Shown: positions 29,809 to 40,739, numbered from the stretch's first letter. The stretch is 64,000 nucleotides of DNA from Mesostigma viride (GCA_009746045.1 RPFO01000253.1:1394888-1458887), one strand, 5' to 3'. Notes: generated by a model not told the origin, from the sequence alone. Numbers and translations are program-made.

Positions 29809-31293
29809 CTAGGCGTCCCCCCTATGGGGCAGGGTTGCCTGCTTGCCATAGGGGTTCATCAAGTGGTACAACAGCTGATATTGTTCAGCTGCCTGCTGAG
29901 GCACTTTAGTGAGTGCATCAGCAGCGTTGTGTTTGTCCTCCACGTGACGGGTGGACTCCCAGTAGGTGGACTCCTGTTTCAGGACCACCCAGTCAAGATC
30001 AGTGTGGACAGCATAGGGGTTAGCAAGGAAACTGAGGACTGACTGACTGTCAGTGAGCAAGTGTGCCACCACCCCAGCATTGCTGCCTGCTTGCATCTGC
30101 AACCAAACCAGCACATGATTCAAGTACCTGGCATGAAGCACTGCTGACACCACTGCCCTGCACTCAGCAGCATTGCTGCTGACAGCCTTGCGTCTATGCA
30201 ACCGGCTGTACCATGAAATGAGAGACAAGGGTGCATCATCATTCTGCACAAAATACAAGCCTGACTCCCTTGCCTGCAACTTGGTAATCTGCCTGGACTC
30301 CATGGAACTATCCATCATAGCTTGGATGTGAATGGTTTTGTGGAGATCCAAGGAGTGCAAGATAAGGGGAGGGCCCTCCTGGAGAGTTTTGGTGATGGCT
30401 TTGTGACCTACTTGCATCAAGACATCATCATCAACTCTGCTAACCACAGCCAGGTGAGGTGCACACGTTGAGCACAACCACCCCAGCTTGCCTCTAATGG
30501 TAGGACAGGCTCCAGGTTTGATTTTTGTTTGCAAAACCTCCAAGCAGCTGTGCATGTAATCATTGGGAGAGTAGAGTGCACACACCCACTGGTTTTGATG
30601 CTGCTGGAGTTGTAACATTGTGCCACAAAATTTTATGGCAGTGGTGCCCAGCTCTACTTGCTTGCCAATCTCAAAATGCTGTGACACTTGTTGAATAAAA
30701 TCATCCACAGCACGCCTTGGCCCAGCAATCAGCTGATCATCCCCATGCCACACAAAGGTGAGAATGCCATGAGGGTGTGGGACCACAAAGAAGCAAGGGT
30801 CTATGTCATCATATCTAGCCCCTAACTTTTCAAACACAGCCTGAGCTGACATCCTGAAAATGCGAGGAGCTGATTGCAGCCCTTCAACACCTATGTTAGC
30901 TTTCAGGTACTGCTGAGGGATGTGTTTTGCCCAAACTCTGGGAGTGGAGACTACGTACACCTGACCATGCCACACTTGTTGTGCTATCTCAGGTGAGCCT
31001 TTCAGGAAAGCCCTTTTAATGTCTGTAGCCTTACAGATATAGTCATCCCCATCATTGAGATGACCCACAAAGACAGACAGCAAGATTTTTAGGGATGTTT
31101 GCTGAATGCCTGGCGTGTACAACTCTGCCTCTGTCAGATCAGTGGTGCCCTTGAACTCTGTCACACAAGGTCTAGCATGAAAGATGACTGACCCATCTGC
31201 TGCTGGCTTATGTTTACACACAAACTTCAGGCGCAAGTGCTTGCACCCTGCAGGCTTTTTGTCAATAGGTGTGACAGGGGAGTATGAGAAGGA
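29809..31293 (-). CDS. Retro2A reverse transcriptase and RNase H
   Basis: The frame opens after a TAG at 31294-31296 and has PIDKKPAGCKHLRLKF at its start, a typical entry into Copia reverse transcriptase. Motifs: KATDIKRAFLKG, then WHGDDQLIAGP (HGDD as in Retro1). RNase H follows with SSNAAECRAVVSAV, LTDSQSVLSFL and HNAADALTK. It is -1 to the upstream integrase-protease frame, with a 67-nt overlap. Retro2B has the same offset at the same place. Confidence 0.85.
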   Translation of the reverse strand, partial: SFSYSPVTPIDKKPAGCKHLRLKFVCKHKPAADGSVIFHARPCVTEFKGTTDLTEAELYTPGIQQTSLKILLSVFVGHLNDGDDYICKATDIKRAFLKGSPEIAQQVWHGQVYVVSTPRVWAKHIPQQYLKANIGVEGLQSAPRIFRMSAQAVFEKLGARYDDIDPCFFVVPHPHGILTFVWHGDDQLIAGPRRAVDDFIQQVSQHFEIGKQVELGTTAIKFCGTMLQLQQHQNQWVCALYSPNDYMHSCLEVLQTKIKPGACPTIRGKLGWLCSTCAPHLAVVSRVDDDVLMQVGHKAITKTLQEGPPLILHSLDLHKTIHIQAMMDSSMESRQITKLQARESGLYFVQNDDAPLSLISWYSRLHRRKAVSSNAAECRAVVSAVLHARYLNHVLVWLQMQAGSNAGVVAHLLTDSQSVLSFLANPYAVHTDLDWVVLKQESTYWESTRHVEDKHNAADALTKVPQQAAEQYQLLYHLMNPYGKQATLPHRGDA

Positions 31294-33552
31294 CTAAGAG
31301 GATCTGGCACTACCCATTCTTCCCTGGCCTTGTTAAAGGCCTCCACCCATTTTAGGAATCCTATGTGTGTGCGACAGTCTTGCTCTATCTGTTCATAAGA
31401 AAGAGGAGACATTTTAGCCACATCATGCTTGCCCAATCCAAATGAGTTGGGATGAAGTTTTTGGTTGTGAACCAGGTCTGCCACACAGGGTTCTTGCCCT
31501 GGGGCATACTTGGGTGTAGCAAATTTTACAGAAGCAATGTTGGTGTTAAGAAGTTTTTCAAGAGAAATTTTGAAATGATTCAGATCAACACCACCCATGT
31601 CCTGGATGGATAGTCTATCACTGGATATGAGGACACCAGGGTAACAGAGAAAAGGATCCCCCAATAAAGCATTCCCTTTATAACCTTCCAAGACCTGAAA
31701 AGGAGTGGGGATACCGAGTATAGTCAACATGACCTGACCTAATACCTTGAGGGATGACTGCCCTGAGAAATCAGCCACATGGTGCCAGGGTGAAGGTTCC
31801 AAAGGCAAATGGGGCACAGCCAGGGCACTGATAATGCTGACCTGGGCTTGTGTGTCCACTGCAACCATAAATGGGCTATTGTCATTCTGCCCAACCTTCC
31901 CCACCTTAGCTGATCCTGCAGCAGTTTGAGCTTTGGCTCTATGAGCTGCTTGTAAAATGCGAACAGCGTCTGCTAGGCTGCGTTTGGAAGGTGCAGCTAG
32001 TGGCTGAGCTATGTTCACACTTGTAGAGGTGATAGGTTGCTGATCACCTGTTTTGCCAATGTGACCCTCTGCTGCAGGGGGCCAATCCTGCAGTGACTGC
32101 CTGCAATCATCAAGGGTGACCTGGGTGTCACAGTGGGTGTGGCTCTCACACTCACCAGTGGGTGTTCCAAACAACCACTCACTGGGCAACGCTGGGATGC
32201 CAGGCAACTGTACAGGGCTGTCGGCCAACAGCTCTTCCTCCTCTGCCACGTCTGACACAGTTGGAAAATACAATTTCATCCTGTGAGGTGAACACCTGTG
32301 AATTTTTCCCGTGTCATTGTGTTTAACTAACACTGTCCTGCCAGTGGTGTTAAACTTTAGGATGGTGGCTGGCCCATGCCAGGTACCCACCTTGCCTAGT
32401 CCCGACTCCTTGTAGAATAGGACCTGATCCCCTTCTCTGAAGGTGGGACGTGGATGCTTTGCATCCTTGACAGCTAACCTGCTAGCTGTCTGTGCTCGCT
32501 GTGCGTTGTAGAGGGCTAGTACCTCAGGTGGATAAATGCCTGCATGCAATCCATCTGGTGTAATGACCACCCCTTGTGGGGTTTTCATGAGTGGCCTCCT
32601 GTTGAGGACTTGGCACAACCTGGTGGACCACAGAGCTCTGTCAGCATAGGACCCACTGTCAGCCAGCAGATTGCCATCTTCTTTGGCTACAAGGGTTTTA
32701 ATGGACCTGATGGCCCTTTCAATAATGCCTTGCCTCTCATGATCTTCTAGCCCAGCCAGATCAATAGCCTCACACCCTGGTTCATTGGCAAGACATGTGA
32801 ACTGCTGATCCAGTAACAATGCCTCCACAGGGTAGTACCTGGCCTGAGCAATCAAGAGAGCCCTGAGCAACTGTGTCTTGTCCATTCCAGGTAATGGTTC
32901 AATGGTTGTGTACCTTGACCATGCATCTTTAAGTGCCAAGTAAGATTGTCCTTTGATATGAAAGACATCTCCTACCACCCTGCCCTTGCTCTTAGGTGGG
33001 GTAGCTACATGCCACTTAGGGGGTTTGGGTGCATTGAACTGACAATGCTGGCAGTGGGATCTGACCACCTGGCATGCACGTCTGAGTGCTGCCCCCCCTA
33101 TTGCTGCTGCCACCACCTCTGCACTCACTTCATGCCCATAAAGGAAATGCAACTGCAAAGCAAGCTCCTGAAAACTGATCTGAGCATCCTCTGCTGGGGA
33201 CACTCTGCACACCTTGGGAACCATAGATGTGAAGGTTGGTTTAGAGACATAATCTTCTGAAACCAGCTGTAGCACCTTTCCAGAACTGCTCACTGCTCTG
33301 ACAGTGGGGCATGCAGAAGAAGAAGGTGAAGCAGGCACACTCAAGCCAGCATGAGAGGGAGACTCACACTTCTTGCCGTAAGGAGGCCGCTTGCAGTCCT
33401 TGGGGTCACCGTGGGGCGGCCCGTGGCACTTGTGGCACAGGACGTCCAAATGCCCCAGCTCGTCCACGTTCTTGCGGCAGGTGGGCCGCAGGTGGTACTT
33501 CATGCCACAGCGGGTGCACCGCTGAGAAGACTTGTCCTCCTTGTCCTGCTTC

Positions 33553-33608
<56 letters not shown>

Positions 33609-33944
33609 ACTGTTGTTGTTGTTGTTGCTGGAGCTGCCCCCCTTGGAGGGAGACTGCCCCTTACCCTTGCCCTTGCCCCAGCCCCTGCCCTTGCCCTTGC
33701 CCTTGCCCTTGCCCTTGCCCTTGCCCTTAAACATTTGTCCCAGCAGGGACTTGACTTCTGCCATAGTGACAGGTCTCTTGCTCCTGTCTTCCCTCTCCCT
33801 ATCCTCCTCCTCCCTCTCTTCCCCCCTGACCCTCTTTACAGAGGTGCCCATGGCCCCCTGGCTAAGGGGAGCCAAGGCCAGCTTGATATAATCCAATGCC
33901 TCCTTCATGTCCTCCCAGTACTTTGCCATTCCTGTGGCAAGCAT
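31227..33944 (-). CDS. Retro2A Gag C-terminus, integrase and protease-like domain
   Basis: In order: end of the Gag capsid region, a KG dipeptide run, an Asn run encoded by a (GTT)n/(AAC)n microsatellite, then two CCHC knuckles (CTRCGMKYHLRPTC, CHKCHGPPHGDPKDC). The integrase HHCC domain follows (LHFLYGH...CQHC), then the DDE core with Asp in VVGDVFHIKG, Asp in LLLDQQFTC and Glu in QGIIERAIRS. A chromo-like C-terminal barrel (FREGDQVLFYKE) comes next. Last is a retropepsin-like domain, VAVDTQAQVSII and ALLGDPFL. The protease-like domain is therefore downstream of integrase. Confidence 0.85.
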
Positions 33945-34642
33945 AGCGTAGGTGTTTTTGTCAAGTTTGAGTTTCTCAAGGAAGAACGCAGCAAGAACTT
34001 GTGATCTAGCTGCTGGACATCAGGACGTGCTTTGATGGCTAGCTCATATTTCTTTGTCTCAGCCACATAGTCCACTGATGTGACCCTGTATTCCTCTACC
34101 CACCTGAATGCCCCATATATGTCCACAGATGAGGGGGTGGAGAGGAGGTCAGTTAGCTCCTTCATGAAAGCCTCCCAAACTGCCCTAGCCTGCGTGTCCT
34201 GCCACTTGGGATACCTACGCTGGAAGACAAGAATGAGATTCTGAATCTGAGAAGAGGACTGATGGTAGAAATCCCCCTGCATGAGAGATCCAAACCAATT
34301 CTTGACATTCAGTTCCTCCCTAGCCAGCTGCAGAGAGAGAAGTGCATGATTCCCCTGCTCCCTAGTATACCCCTCAGGCAGCCCCCTGACATTAATCCTA
34401 TCCACAGGACGGTTTTCATTGTAAGTGGGCAACCTAGAGGGGGATGCAGGGGGAGAGGGAGAAGATGGTGTTGCTGCTGCAGCATTCACAGGAGAGACCT
34501 GCTGAGAGGGAAGTGCTACTTGAGTGAGCTGAGCAGGATGGGCAAACATGGGCTGTGTAGGAGGGTTAGACAACATAGGGGTGGGCTGGTGGGGGTGTGA
34601 GTGTGTGTCACTTCCCGCCTCCTGCTGCGGGCCTCCTCCCAA
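33905..34642 (-). pseudogene. Retro2A Gag, middle segment (frameshifted)
   Basis: Helical Gag region with VFQRRYPKWQDTQARAVWEA and WVEEYRVTSVDYVAETKKYE. Relative to Retro2B, A lacks one C near 34595 and one C near 33987, both in C-rich or C/T runs. These two losses split what is one frame in a consensus of the copies. Confidence 0.7.
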
Positions 34643-35952
34643 TCATGGAAGGTGGGAGAGAGGGACACTTCATCGTCAGTAGGGTTAGTAAGATTGTGAT
34701 GCAACCAGGTAGGCAGAGTTAGCCACCTACCCGCCCCTCTCAGGATGGCGTTGTGTAGGAGCTCCAGCAAACGCACCAGACGCACCCTGCTGCCCTGCAC
34801 CCTCCTCCCTGAGAGGAGAGCCTGCAGGGCAGGCAGCAGGTCGTCGCACACCCTACGTGTGCCCTCTTGGAGGTTGGGCAGGCCCAGGATGTGCGTGATG
34901 ATTGCACACACCAGGCTGCCCGCCTCCGCGACGTGCATCTGCTGGCTCCTGTCGGCCAGCCCACGGAAGGAGGCTGTGGCTGTCTGTATGGCACGCCACA
35001 CGGCCTCATCACCCAGGGTGATGAAGTCGCGACCTTGCAGGTCGCCCTCCAGCAGTGCTGGTTGCTGCCCAGCTGCGGTGGGACCCTGGGGCCCCTCCGG
35101 CCCTGCCAGGGACTTGTCCTTGTTGCGACTAGAGGGGGCCTGCCCCCCAGAGCCGCTGGAGGTGCCCGTGACACCCTCCATGGGGGCTGCATCCCCCGCC
35201 AGCGCCGGAGGCGCCGGCGTCGCTGCCGGGGTCCCTGCGACCCCGGGCGCTTGTGTCGCCGCCGGGGTCCCTGCGACCCCGGTGGCCTCCTCAGCCACCT
35301 GGCCCCCCACGCGGGGCGGGGGAGCCTGCGGCTGAGGTTGGACCCTCTGACCTGCCAGAGGGTCCTGGGTGGCTTCACCACCCATGGGCGTGTTGGGGGC
35401 GTCTGCCGCCCCGCGCCCCGTCGCAGGCGGCATCGCAGCCGCCTCACGCCTATCCGGGCCCCAGCCAACTGGCGTGACTTGGGGCCACGCTGGCAACGGA
35501 GTCAGCGCGATCTCTGGTCTGGAGACCACGCGCAGCGCCTCTCTCTGGCGCTGCCTGGACGCCCACTGATCAACAGTGCCGGGGTTGTGCCTCGGCCGAT
35601 TGGCGAAACAGTACAGCCAAACCGCCACCTGAACCAGTGGGAGCTGCATCCTAAGACGCCCCTCGATCAGCGAGTGCACCCGATGAACCTCTATCGCGTG
35701 TATCTCCTCATCTGGAAGCAACTGAAAACGATCGAGCAAGATCCGGCCGTTCACCGCAATGAACGCCGGGATGTCGTCCTCCCCAAGGGGGAGAAAATGG
35801 GGTGGGCGCCCGAACATGACCGGGGGCGGAACATGTTCCCCATACCGGTCAATGTCCATGGTGGCCATCTGTCGGCCCACGGAAAGGTTGCCAGACGTCG
35901 CAGGTGTCTGCGACGAAAGCTCAAGCGAAGGCCGAGGCCTCGCAGGCGGCAC
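34516..35952 (-). pseudogene. Retro2A Gag, N-terminal segment
   Basis: About 440 coding residues before the frame is lost near 34600. Contains PHFLPLGEDDIPAFIAVNGR and helical LIEGRLRMQLPLVQVAVWLY, a Pro/Ala/Gly/Gln-rich disordered middle with repeated GVAGTPAAT, then another helical block ending LLQALLSGRRVQG. A Gag structural role is inferred from position before the knuckles. The antisense strand is also open over 500 codons, as expected from high GC. Confidence 0.65.
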
Positions 35953-35995
35953 CTCGCCATCCTCCTCGGAGGAATCACTCCGCTCACGACCCCCG

Positions 35996-36283
35996 TCACC
36001 TGCGACGGGGAACGTCGTGCCCGGGGGACCTGCCCCCCAGGTGCCATGGCGGACGAACCGCCAGTGGCAAACGGCCGCCCGCTCGCCATCCCCCGGGCGC
36101 CGGGCCCCACCTGCGGGCCCCGACGCCTGGGTTGGTCAGCGACCACCGTGCGGAAGGGACGTTGGGCGTCACCCTCGCATCGGTGGTGGAGGGCGTGCCC
36201 TCCGGCGAAAGGCGGGGTGAGGTGCGCCTGGCAGGCGCCTTCCCCTTGTTGTTGTTGCCGTTGTTGCCGTTGTTGGAAGCCAT
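35996..36283 (-). CDS. Retro2A leader frame or first Gag exon
   Basis: Starts MASNNGNNGNNNKGKAPARR about 27 nt after the primer site region. It ends PRRR-stop in both Retro2 copies, in a different frame from the rest of Gag. The sequence at the end, CGCAG/GTGACG, fits a splice donor, and a TCGCAG or GTCAG acceptor-like site follows about 90 nt later. A short intron joining it to Gag is therefore plausible. Confidence 0.45.
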   Translation of the reverse strand: MASNNGNNGNNNKGKAPARRTSPRLSPEGTPSTTDARVTPNVPSARWSLTNPGVGARRWGPAPGGWRAGGRLPLAVRPPWHLGGRSPGHDVPRRR

Positions 36284-36309
36284 ATCTTTTTTTTTGCTTA
36301 AAAAAAATA

Positions 36310-36326
36310 TCGAACTTTTCAGTCCA
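36310..36326 (-). other. Retro2A primer-binding site
   Basis: Leftward TGGACTGAAAAGTTCGA abuts the 5' LTR. Its complement ends in CCA and contains a TTCGA T-loop-like word, as expected for the 3' end of a tRNA. The tRNA identity was not determined. Confidence 0.7.
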
Positions 36327-36781
36327 AGTTGGATGGAGACTAGGGACGACGAACAACTGCGAAAGCTGAGAGCGAATGATGATTGTATTACAATAATACA
36401 ATGAGAGAGCGATGAAAGCTGAGGGCTCAGAATGGAACTGGGCAGACTCGGGTGCTGTGGCACTCCCCAGTGCTACGCCTATATGCCTATGGCGGTGCTA
36501 CCTGCAGCACACGACCAGTGGACAAGTGTACACTGCAATGCCATGCGACCACGTCACTAGCAACCAGCTAAGACTCGGCCCGTCAGGCCCGGCTACACCG
36601 GACCTGGCGGGTCGAGCTAGCACCTAGGAACAGTCTGGCACTAACCGCACATCGGTCCACATGACACCTCAGTACCGTACACCCTGCCGTACTGTACTGA
36701 GGTGTCCCGCTCAGCCGCGGTAGGCAATACGCGGCGCGCAGGCCGGAAATCCGTGTGTCAGCCTAAGCATCTCATCTAACT
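36327..36781 (-). repeat. Retro2A 5' LTR
   Basis: 455 bp, no difference from the 3' LTR noticed on visual comparison. Confidence 0.9.
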
Positions 36782-37085
36782 GCCACAGGGATGAAATCCG
36801 GATCCAACTAGCGGTTATTCCGCCGTCGACCTCGAGCATGCCACTCGACTCGCCGTTGTTGGTCACTGACCAGTCGGAATGATTATCGCCGAGTCGGAGT
36901 CTTGTCGGCGCCCCAGGGTACATGTATCGTACCCCGTTGATCGTGATGTGCCTGTCGAACGGGTGAACCGCGAGTTGGAGAGCTTGCACGTCGCTCTCGA
37001 CGTCCGCGATTCGTTCATCTACCCCGTCTTCCACCAATCCAGTCGCGATGTTGAAGCCGGACGCGTTCGAACTCACAACGACCAT
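36782..37085 (-). pseudogene. Large fibre-like virion protein, N-terminal part
   Basis: Starts MVVVSSNASGFNIATG. Includes a short heptad stretch (ADVESDVQALQLAV), which could trimerise a fibre. It is continuous in frame with 28294 once Retro2A is removed. Divergent from the coiled-coil gene, with 39 nt between the two start codons. Confidence 0.65.
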
Positions 37086-37099
37086 CTCTTATGAATAAT

Positions 37100-37119
37100 A
37101 TCTCACATTAAAACTATAG
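37100..37119 (+). promoter_or_regulatory. Promoter-like motif in divergent intergenic region
   Basis: ATCTCACATTAAAACTATAG, 6-25 nt before the coiled-coil ATG. The 125-aa gene at the other end of the element has ATCTCACATGAATCTATAAA in the same position. The 39-nt gap must also serve the leftward large fibre-like gene. Confidence 0.65.
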
Positions 37120-37124
37120 CACCC

Positions 37125-37664
37125 ATGGACCAGGTTCCCGAAGCTCCGGATTCGCCCAAGACCTCCGTCGACGTCGAGGAAGATCCCGCGCCATCGCAGG
37201 ATACTCCCAATACAGTGTATATCCCGCCGCATCCAAAGGGTCCGAAAGGAAAGCGACTCACGGAAGAACAGCGTGCGGCATTGCGCGAGAAGATGCGGCC
37301 GTACATGCAGAAACGAAACGAAGAGCGGGCGAAGAAGCGGCAGGAGGAGCGAGAAGCAGAGATTACGAAACGGAAAGTATTGGAGAAGGAACTCGAGATT
37401 CAGCGACAGCGTTTGGTCGAACTCGAACTCGAGGAGAAGAAGAACAAATACCGAATCGAACGCCTTCTTGCCGCAGAGGAAGTCGCGGCAACTCCCTCGG
37501 AAACGCCTCGCCCACGTCGCGGGAGAAAGCCGAAGGCCGAGGTCGAGGAAGAGGAGCGTCAACGGGCCGCGAATCCACTGCCGGACGTGCGGACAACTAC
37601 GCCATATGAGCAGAAGATGCTGGCAATCCGCGCGCAATTACTAGCCAGCTTAAACGATGATTAA
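37125..37664 (+). CDS. Coiled-coil basic/acidic protein, 179 aa
   Basis: Residues about 40-125 form a long charged helix (EEQRAALREKMRPYMQKRNEE through ELELEEKKNKYRIER), predicted coiled coil. It is preceded by an acidic Pro-rich N-terminus and followed by an AT-hook-like PRPRRGRKPK. The AT-hook suggests DNA binding. First gene of the rightward block, so it may act early, in replication or regulation; this is inference. No homologous family recognised. Confidence 0.65.
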   Translation: MDQVPEAPDSPKTSVDVEEDPAPSQDTPNTVYIPPHPKGPKGKRLTEEQRAALREKMRPYMQKRNEERAKKRQEEREAEITKRKVLEKELEIQRQRLVELELEEKKNKYRIERLLAAEEVAATPSETPRPRRGRKPKAEVEEEERQRAANPLPDVRTTTPYEQKMLAIRAQLLASLNDD

Positions 37665-39473
37665 AATCTATCCTATTGTAATAAAATGACAGTCATTCAG
37701 AGCATCCATATAGAGACCCCACTTGCGAATAAGGATTTGAAGGTCAGATATGCAAAAGCTCGCCAGGTCCCAGCCAATGCGTCACGGTTGCATTTTCGGG
37801 CCAAATGCCGGGAAAACTATTGAGAATTAGGAAACGTTTAGCTGAGAAGATCGAAAGTTTATGATTTTCCTCACAGCATGGTACTCTGGTTTGCATACTT
37901 CTGACAAAGTTAAGAGGTGTTCTGGCCGGTCAAAGTACAAGGGGTCAGGGTAACTTTCACGTACAACGTGCATTCCGGAAAACGAAGACCTGGCCATGGC
38001 GGCTTGCGCCCACGCATGGCATTTATTTTTTTTCGAATTTTCTGACCAAACTCAGGGAATTGATTTTATACGTCCTAAAGATGATACAGGCCAATTTTTG
38101 GCCCGAGAATGCCATTTGATAGGTGTCGGCAGCGTTCTTGCTGGAAAAAACAGCGATCAGGCCGGACGATAGAAACGTTGACAGCAATACCTTTCCGGCG
38201 TATTTTAAAGGATATATCGGTTTCTTTGTACTTTTTATGATGATTTTTAGTCGTAAACGTGCAAGGGTGGCCAGAAATCGTCGAATCTAGCGACCATGCT
38301 GCACAACTTTGGTGTGCCGAAATGCGCCATTTTGCGGCCACCGCCTGGGCCAACGTAATGCCAGCCATGCCAGGTAAAGCTGAGTTATCGTTTTCTTGTC
38401 GATGTTTGACGTTTATATATACGTTCTAGCTTGTGTAGCACATTCTTTTTGTATTATTCATGCTCTTTCTTGACCATGGCCTGGCCCCTTCCTAAAACAC
38501 CATTCTTAGATGCTTCCCTCAGTCAGTTGACCTGCCATAGTGTGATGGTGATAAGTTTTAGAGGCTGTATGGGTTTGAATACCTCCATATATGTTTGTTA
38601 TACATTTCCCACACACATATTGCATGAGTGTGAGGCAGTTGGCTGGTCTCTGTGGCATCATCAACCATGTACCCGGTGAGTGGAAGCTTCCCATTGTCAG
38701 CATGTGCCACCAGGTGTGCTGGCCATCACCTGGCAAGCTATAGCAGCTTAGGCCTAGTTTATCCTTGCTAGTGCAAGCTGAAATAGGCTTAAAATCACTA
38801 GTTTGTTTGTGGCTGCCTCCTAGAATGCGTGCCTTGCGTAGGGTATCCGTACCACGTTACCTACGTGCATGGACAAGGTGGCACCTGCACATAGGTGCCA
38901 TGTAAGGGCAGTGTGACGATGCAGTTATGTTTCCCCATCATTGTGGAAGGGAAATGTATTGTGTGGCATGGTTGGGGGACATTTTTAGTAGGTATTAGTA
39001 GGTAGTATGCCCACCCCTACCCCCTTGGTTGCTTTTTACCAACGGTACCCCTATGGGCTGTACTGGGTGTAACTGCTGGTATACCCACCCAAATGATGAC
39101 CCCAATGGCTCAAACTGTTCAGCAACTAATTGTTTATCATCCCTGAAGTGGTAGGTGCCTAGCTCTTACAACATAATTCAAAATGCACATTCTACCAAAA
39201 ATGAAAACGCTCGTCTTGACCCCCCTGACTTTGACGGCAGTTATACATGGCCTACCCTGCATATATGTAAGGTTGTGATATACCAACCCGAAGGGCAACT
39301 CATGGACATGCTTGGCCCCCAAGGACAGCCATTGGATATGGGTGGGTTGGATGGCATCTGGTTTGCAAAATTGTGAAGTTACAGCCGATGCATCGGCAGT
39401 ATTTCTGCCCATTTAGGGGTTAAACGCTCGTTCACATCCAAATTAATTTCTTTGCATAGGATATACGAGTCTC
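37665..39473. other. Unexplained 1.8-kb gap inside viral element
   Basis: No frame longer than about 100 codons looks like a gene. Codon composition and A/T content differ from the flanking viral genes, and a compact virus would not be expected to carry such a gap. No LTR, TIR or target duplication was found by eye. It could be a decayed insertion, a lost gene or an origin region. Confidence 0.4.
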
Positions 39474-40739
39474 ATGGTCTCAAGGACAGCGGACGAACTC
39501 CGCATGCGACGAGAAGCGCAGGCTAGATACCGTCAGAAACACCCGGACCGGGCAGCTCTCCAGGTCATGCGCGCGATGGCCAAGAAAGATGCGTGGATGC
39601 CCACCGAGAAATGGCTCGAAAAGCACGGGACAAACTGCGATGAAGTGAAACTGATCCGGCAGAACGCGGACCTGCCCGAGCGGGATTGTAAGTCCGCGGA
39701 CACTCGCCCGGTCTCGCGAGCACCCACGAGCAAGCTGTGGACACTCGCCGAAGTCATGGAGACCGCCCAGCAAGTCAGGCCGGAGAACCAGCCCGTGGCT
39801 ACCGTGCAAGGAGACAGGGTCGTGAAGACGGCTAAGGGGGCGACAGTGGCGACGATTAAGCAGTACGTCGGACGCGTTGGACAGATCCTTGACGCTCTTG
39901 GATGCAGCCGGACAGAGCCCGTTACGTGTCTCCTGGACGTCGATAAAGTCATCGCGACCATTCAGAACATGAAGAAGGGAGACGCGACAGGAGCGAGAAC
40001 GGCCCGTGCGAATCTCGCGGCGGCCATTAACGGCATCAACAAGATCTTCCCATCGTCTCGCCAACTCCCGGCAACTGTCGTCGAGGCCTATAAAAACCAA
40101 CAGGCAGTTGAACAGGAAGGGCGAATGGCCATCGACGCTTACGTCAGCGAGAATGTGCCGCCAGCTTACGATTTCAAGACGCTCCAATCGATCCACAAGT
40201 CCATCGCAGACCCAAACAGTGACGAGAAATTGATGGGGCACCTTTACCTCAGCGGGAAGAATCTTCCGCCCACTCGATATAACTACCACGACGTCAAATT
40301 CGTAAACGACGAGAGCGAGATAGGGCCACACGAGAACGCGTTCATTGTCCCCGAGAACCGGTTCGTAATTCGACAACACAAGACGGCGAAAGACCTCGGA
40401 CCGATCGATTTCGTCGTCCCGCCGTCGATGAAAGCGTTCCGGGAAATCCTCAAAGCCCGCTCGACGAACGGGAAATGGTTATTCCCGGCCGGTAGAGGAC
40501 GTGGGCATATCAGCAAATCCGCTTTCGGCGAGAGATACCGCGCGACTTATCACGGAATCCTCAACACTCGGCGGGCGTTCGTCACGGCGTTTGTTAAGCG
40601 AGCGACGTCCGCGGAACGGATCAAACTCGCAAAAGGAATGGCACACTCCCCGGCGATGGCGATCCGGTACGAGCGGAACGATCAATTGGATCCCGCGACT
40701 CTTGAGAAAGCTAGAAAGATGGATGATGAAGACGTCTGA
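39474..40739 (+). CDS. Tyrosine recombinase/integrase, 421 aa
   Basis: The C-terminal half carries the tyrosine recombinase signature. Catalytic Arg I is in LPPTRYNYHDVKF (about 267) and the beta-hairpin Lys in RQHKTAKDLGP (about 302). The second Arg box is in ILNTRRAFVTAF (about 365), then MAHSPAMAIRYE gives the His (about 390) and the Tyr nucleophile (about 399). The N-terminal half is helical, as in core-binding domains. It would integrate or excise the viral genome or resolve dimers. Many PLVs and virophages use such an enzyme. An ATTTCTTTGCATAGGATATAC stretch precedes the ATG in the position of the other viral promoter motifs. Confidence 0.85.
   Translation: MVSRTADELRMRREAQARYRQKHPDRAALQVMRAMAKKDAWMPTEKWLEKHGTNCDEVKLIRQNADLPERDCKSADTRPVSRAPTSKLWTLAEVMETAQQVRPENQPVATVQGDRVVKTAKGATVATIKQYVGRVGQILDALGCSRTEPVTCLLDVDKVIATIQNMKKGDATGARTARANLAAAINGINKIFPSSRQLPATVVEAYKNQQAVEQEGRMAIDAYVSENVPPAYDFKTLQSIHKSIADPNSDEKLMGHLYLSGKNLPPTRYNYHDVKFVNDESEIGPHENAFIVPENRFVIRQHKTAKDLGPIDFVVPPSMKAFREILKARSTNGKWLFPAGRGRGHISKSAFGERYRATYHGILNTRRAFVTAFVKRATSAERIKLAKGMAHSPAMAIRYERNDQLDPATLEKARKMDDEDV

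Larger units (their letters stand above)
28300..36781 (-). mobile_element. Retro2A: Copia-type LTR retrotransposon, 8.5 kb
   Basis: Two 455-bp LTRs that look identical by eye, a 5-bp target duplication, a tRNA-type primer site and Gag, integrase, protease-like, reverse transcriptase and RNase H domains, all leftward. LTR ends are AGTT...AACT rather than TG...CA; the boundaries are fixed by the empty viral sequence. Identical LTRs imply a very recent insertion, yet the internal frame is broken at several homopolymers, which points to sequence errors or a defective parent. Confidence 0.9.
28295..36786. repeat. GCCAC target duplication flanking Retro2A
   Basis: GCCAC at 28295-28299 and 36782-36786. 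Removing the retrotransposon and one copy restores an open frame through the fibre-like gene. Confidence 0.9.

Noticed and set aside
35985-36005. UGA-CGG readthrough at the end of the Retro2 leader frame
   Set aside because: Several further in-frame stops follow within 30 nt, so readthrough would not reach Gag. An intron is more plausible.
34867-36369. 500-aa frame antisense to Retro2A Gag
   Set aside because: GC-rich shadow of the Gag coding region; Arg/Pro-rich with no domain.
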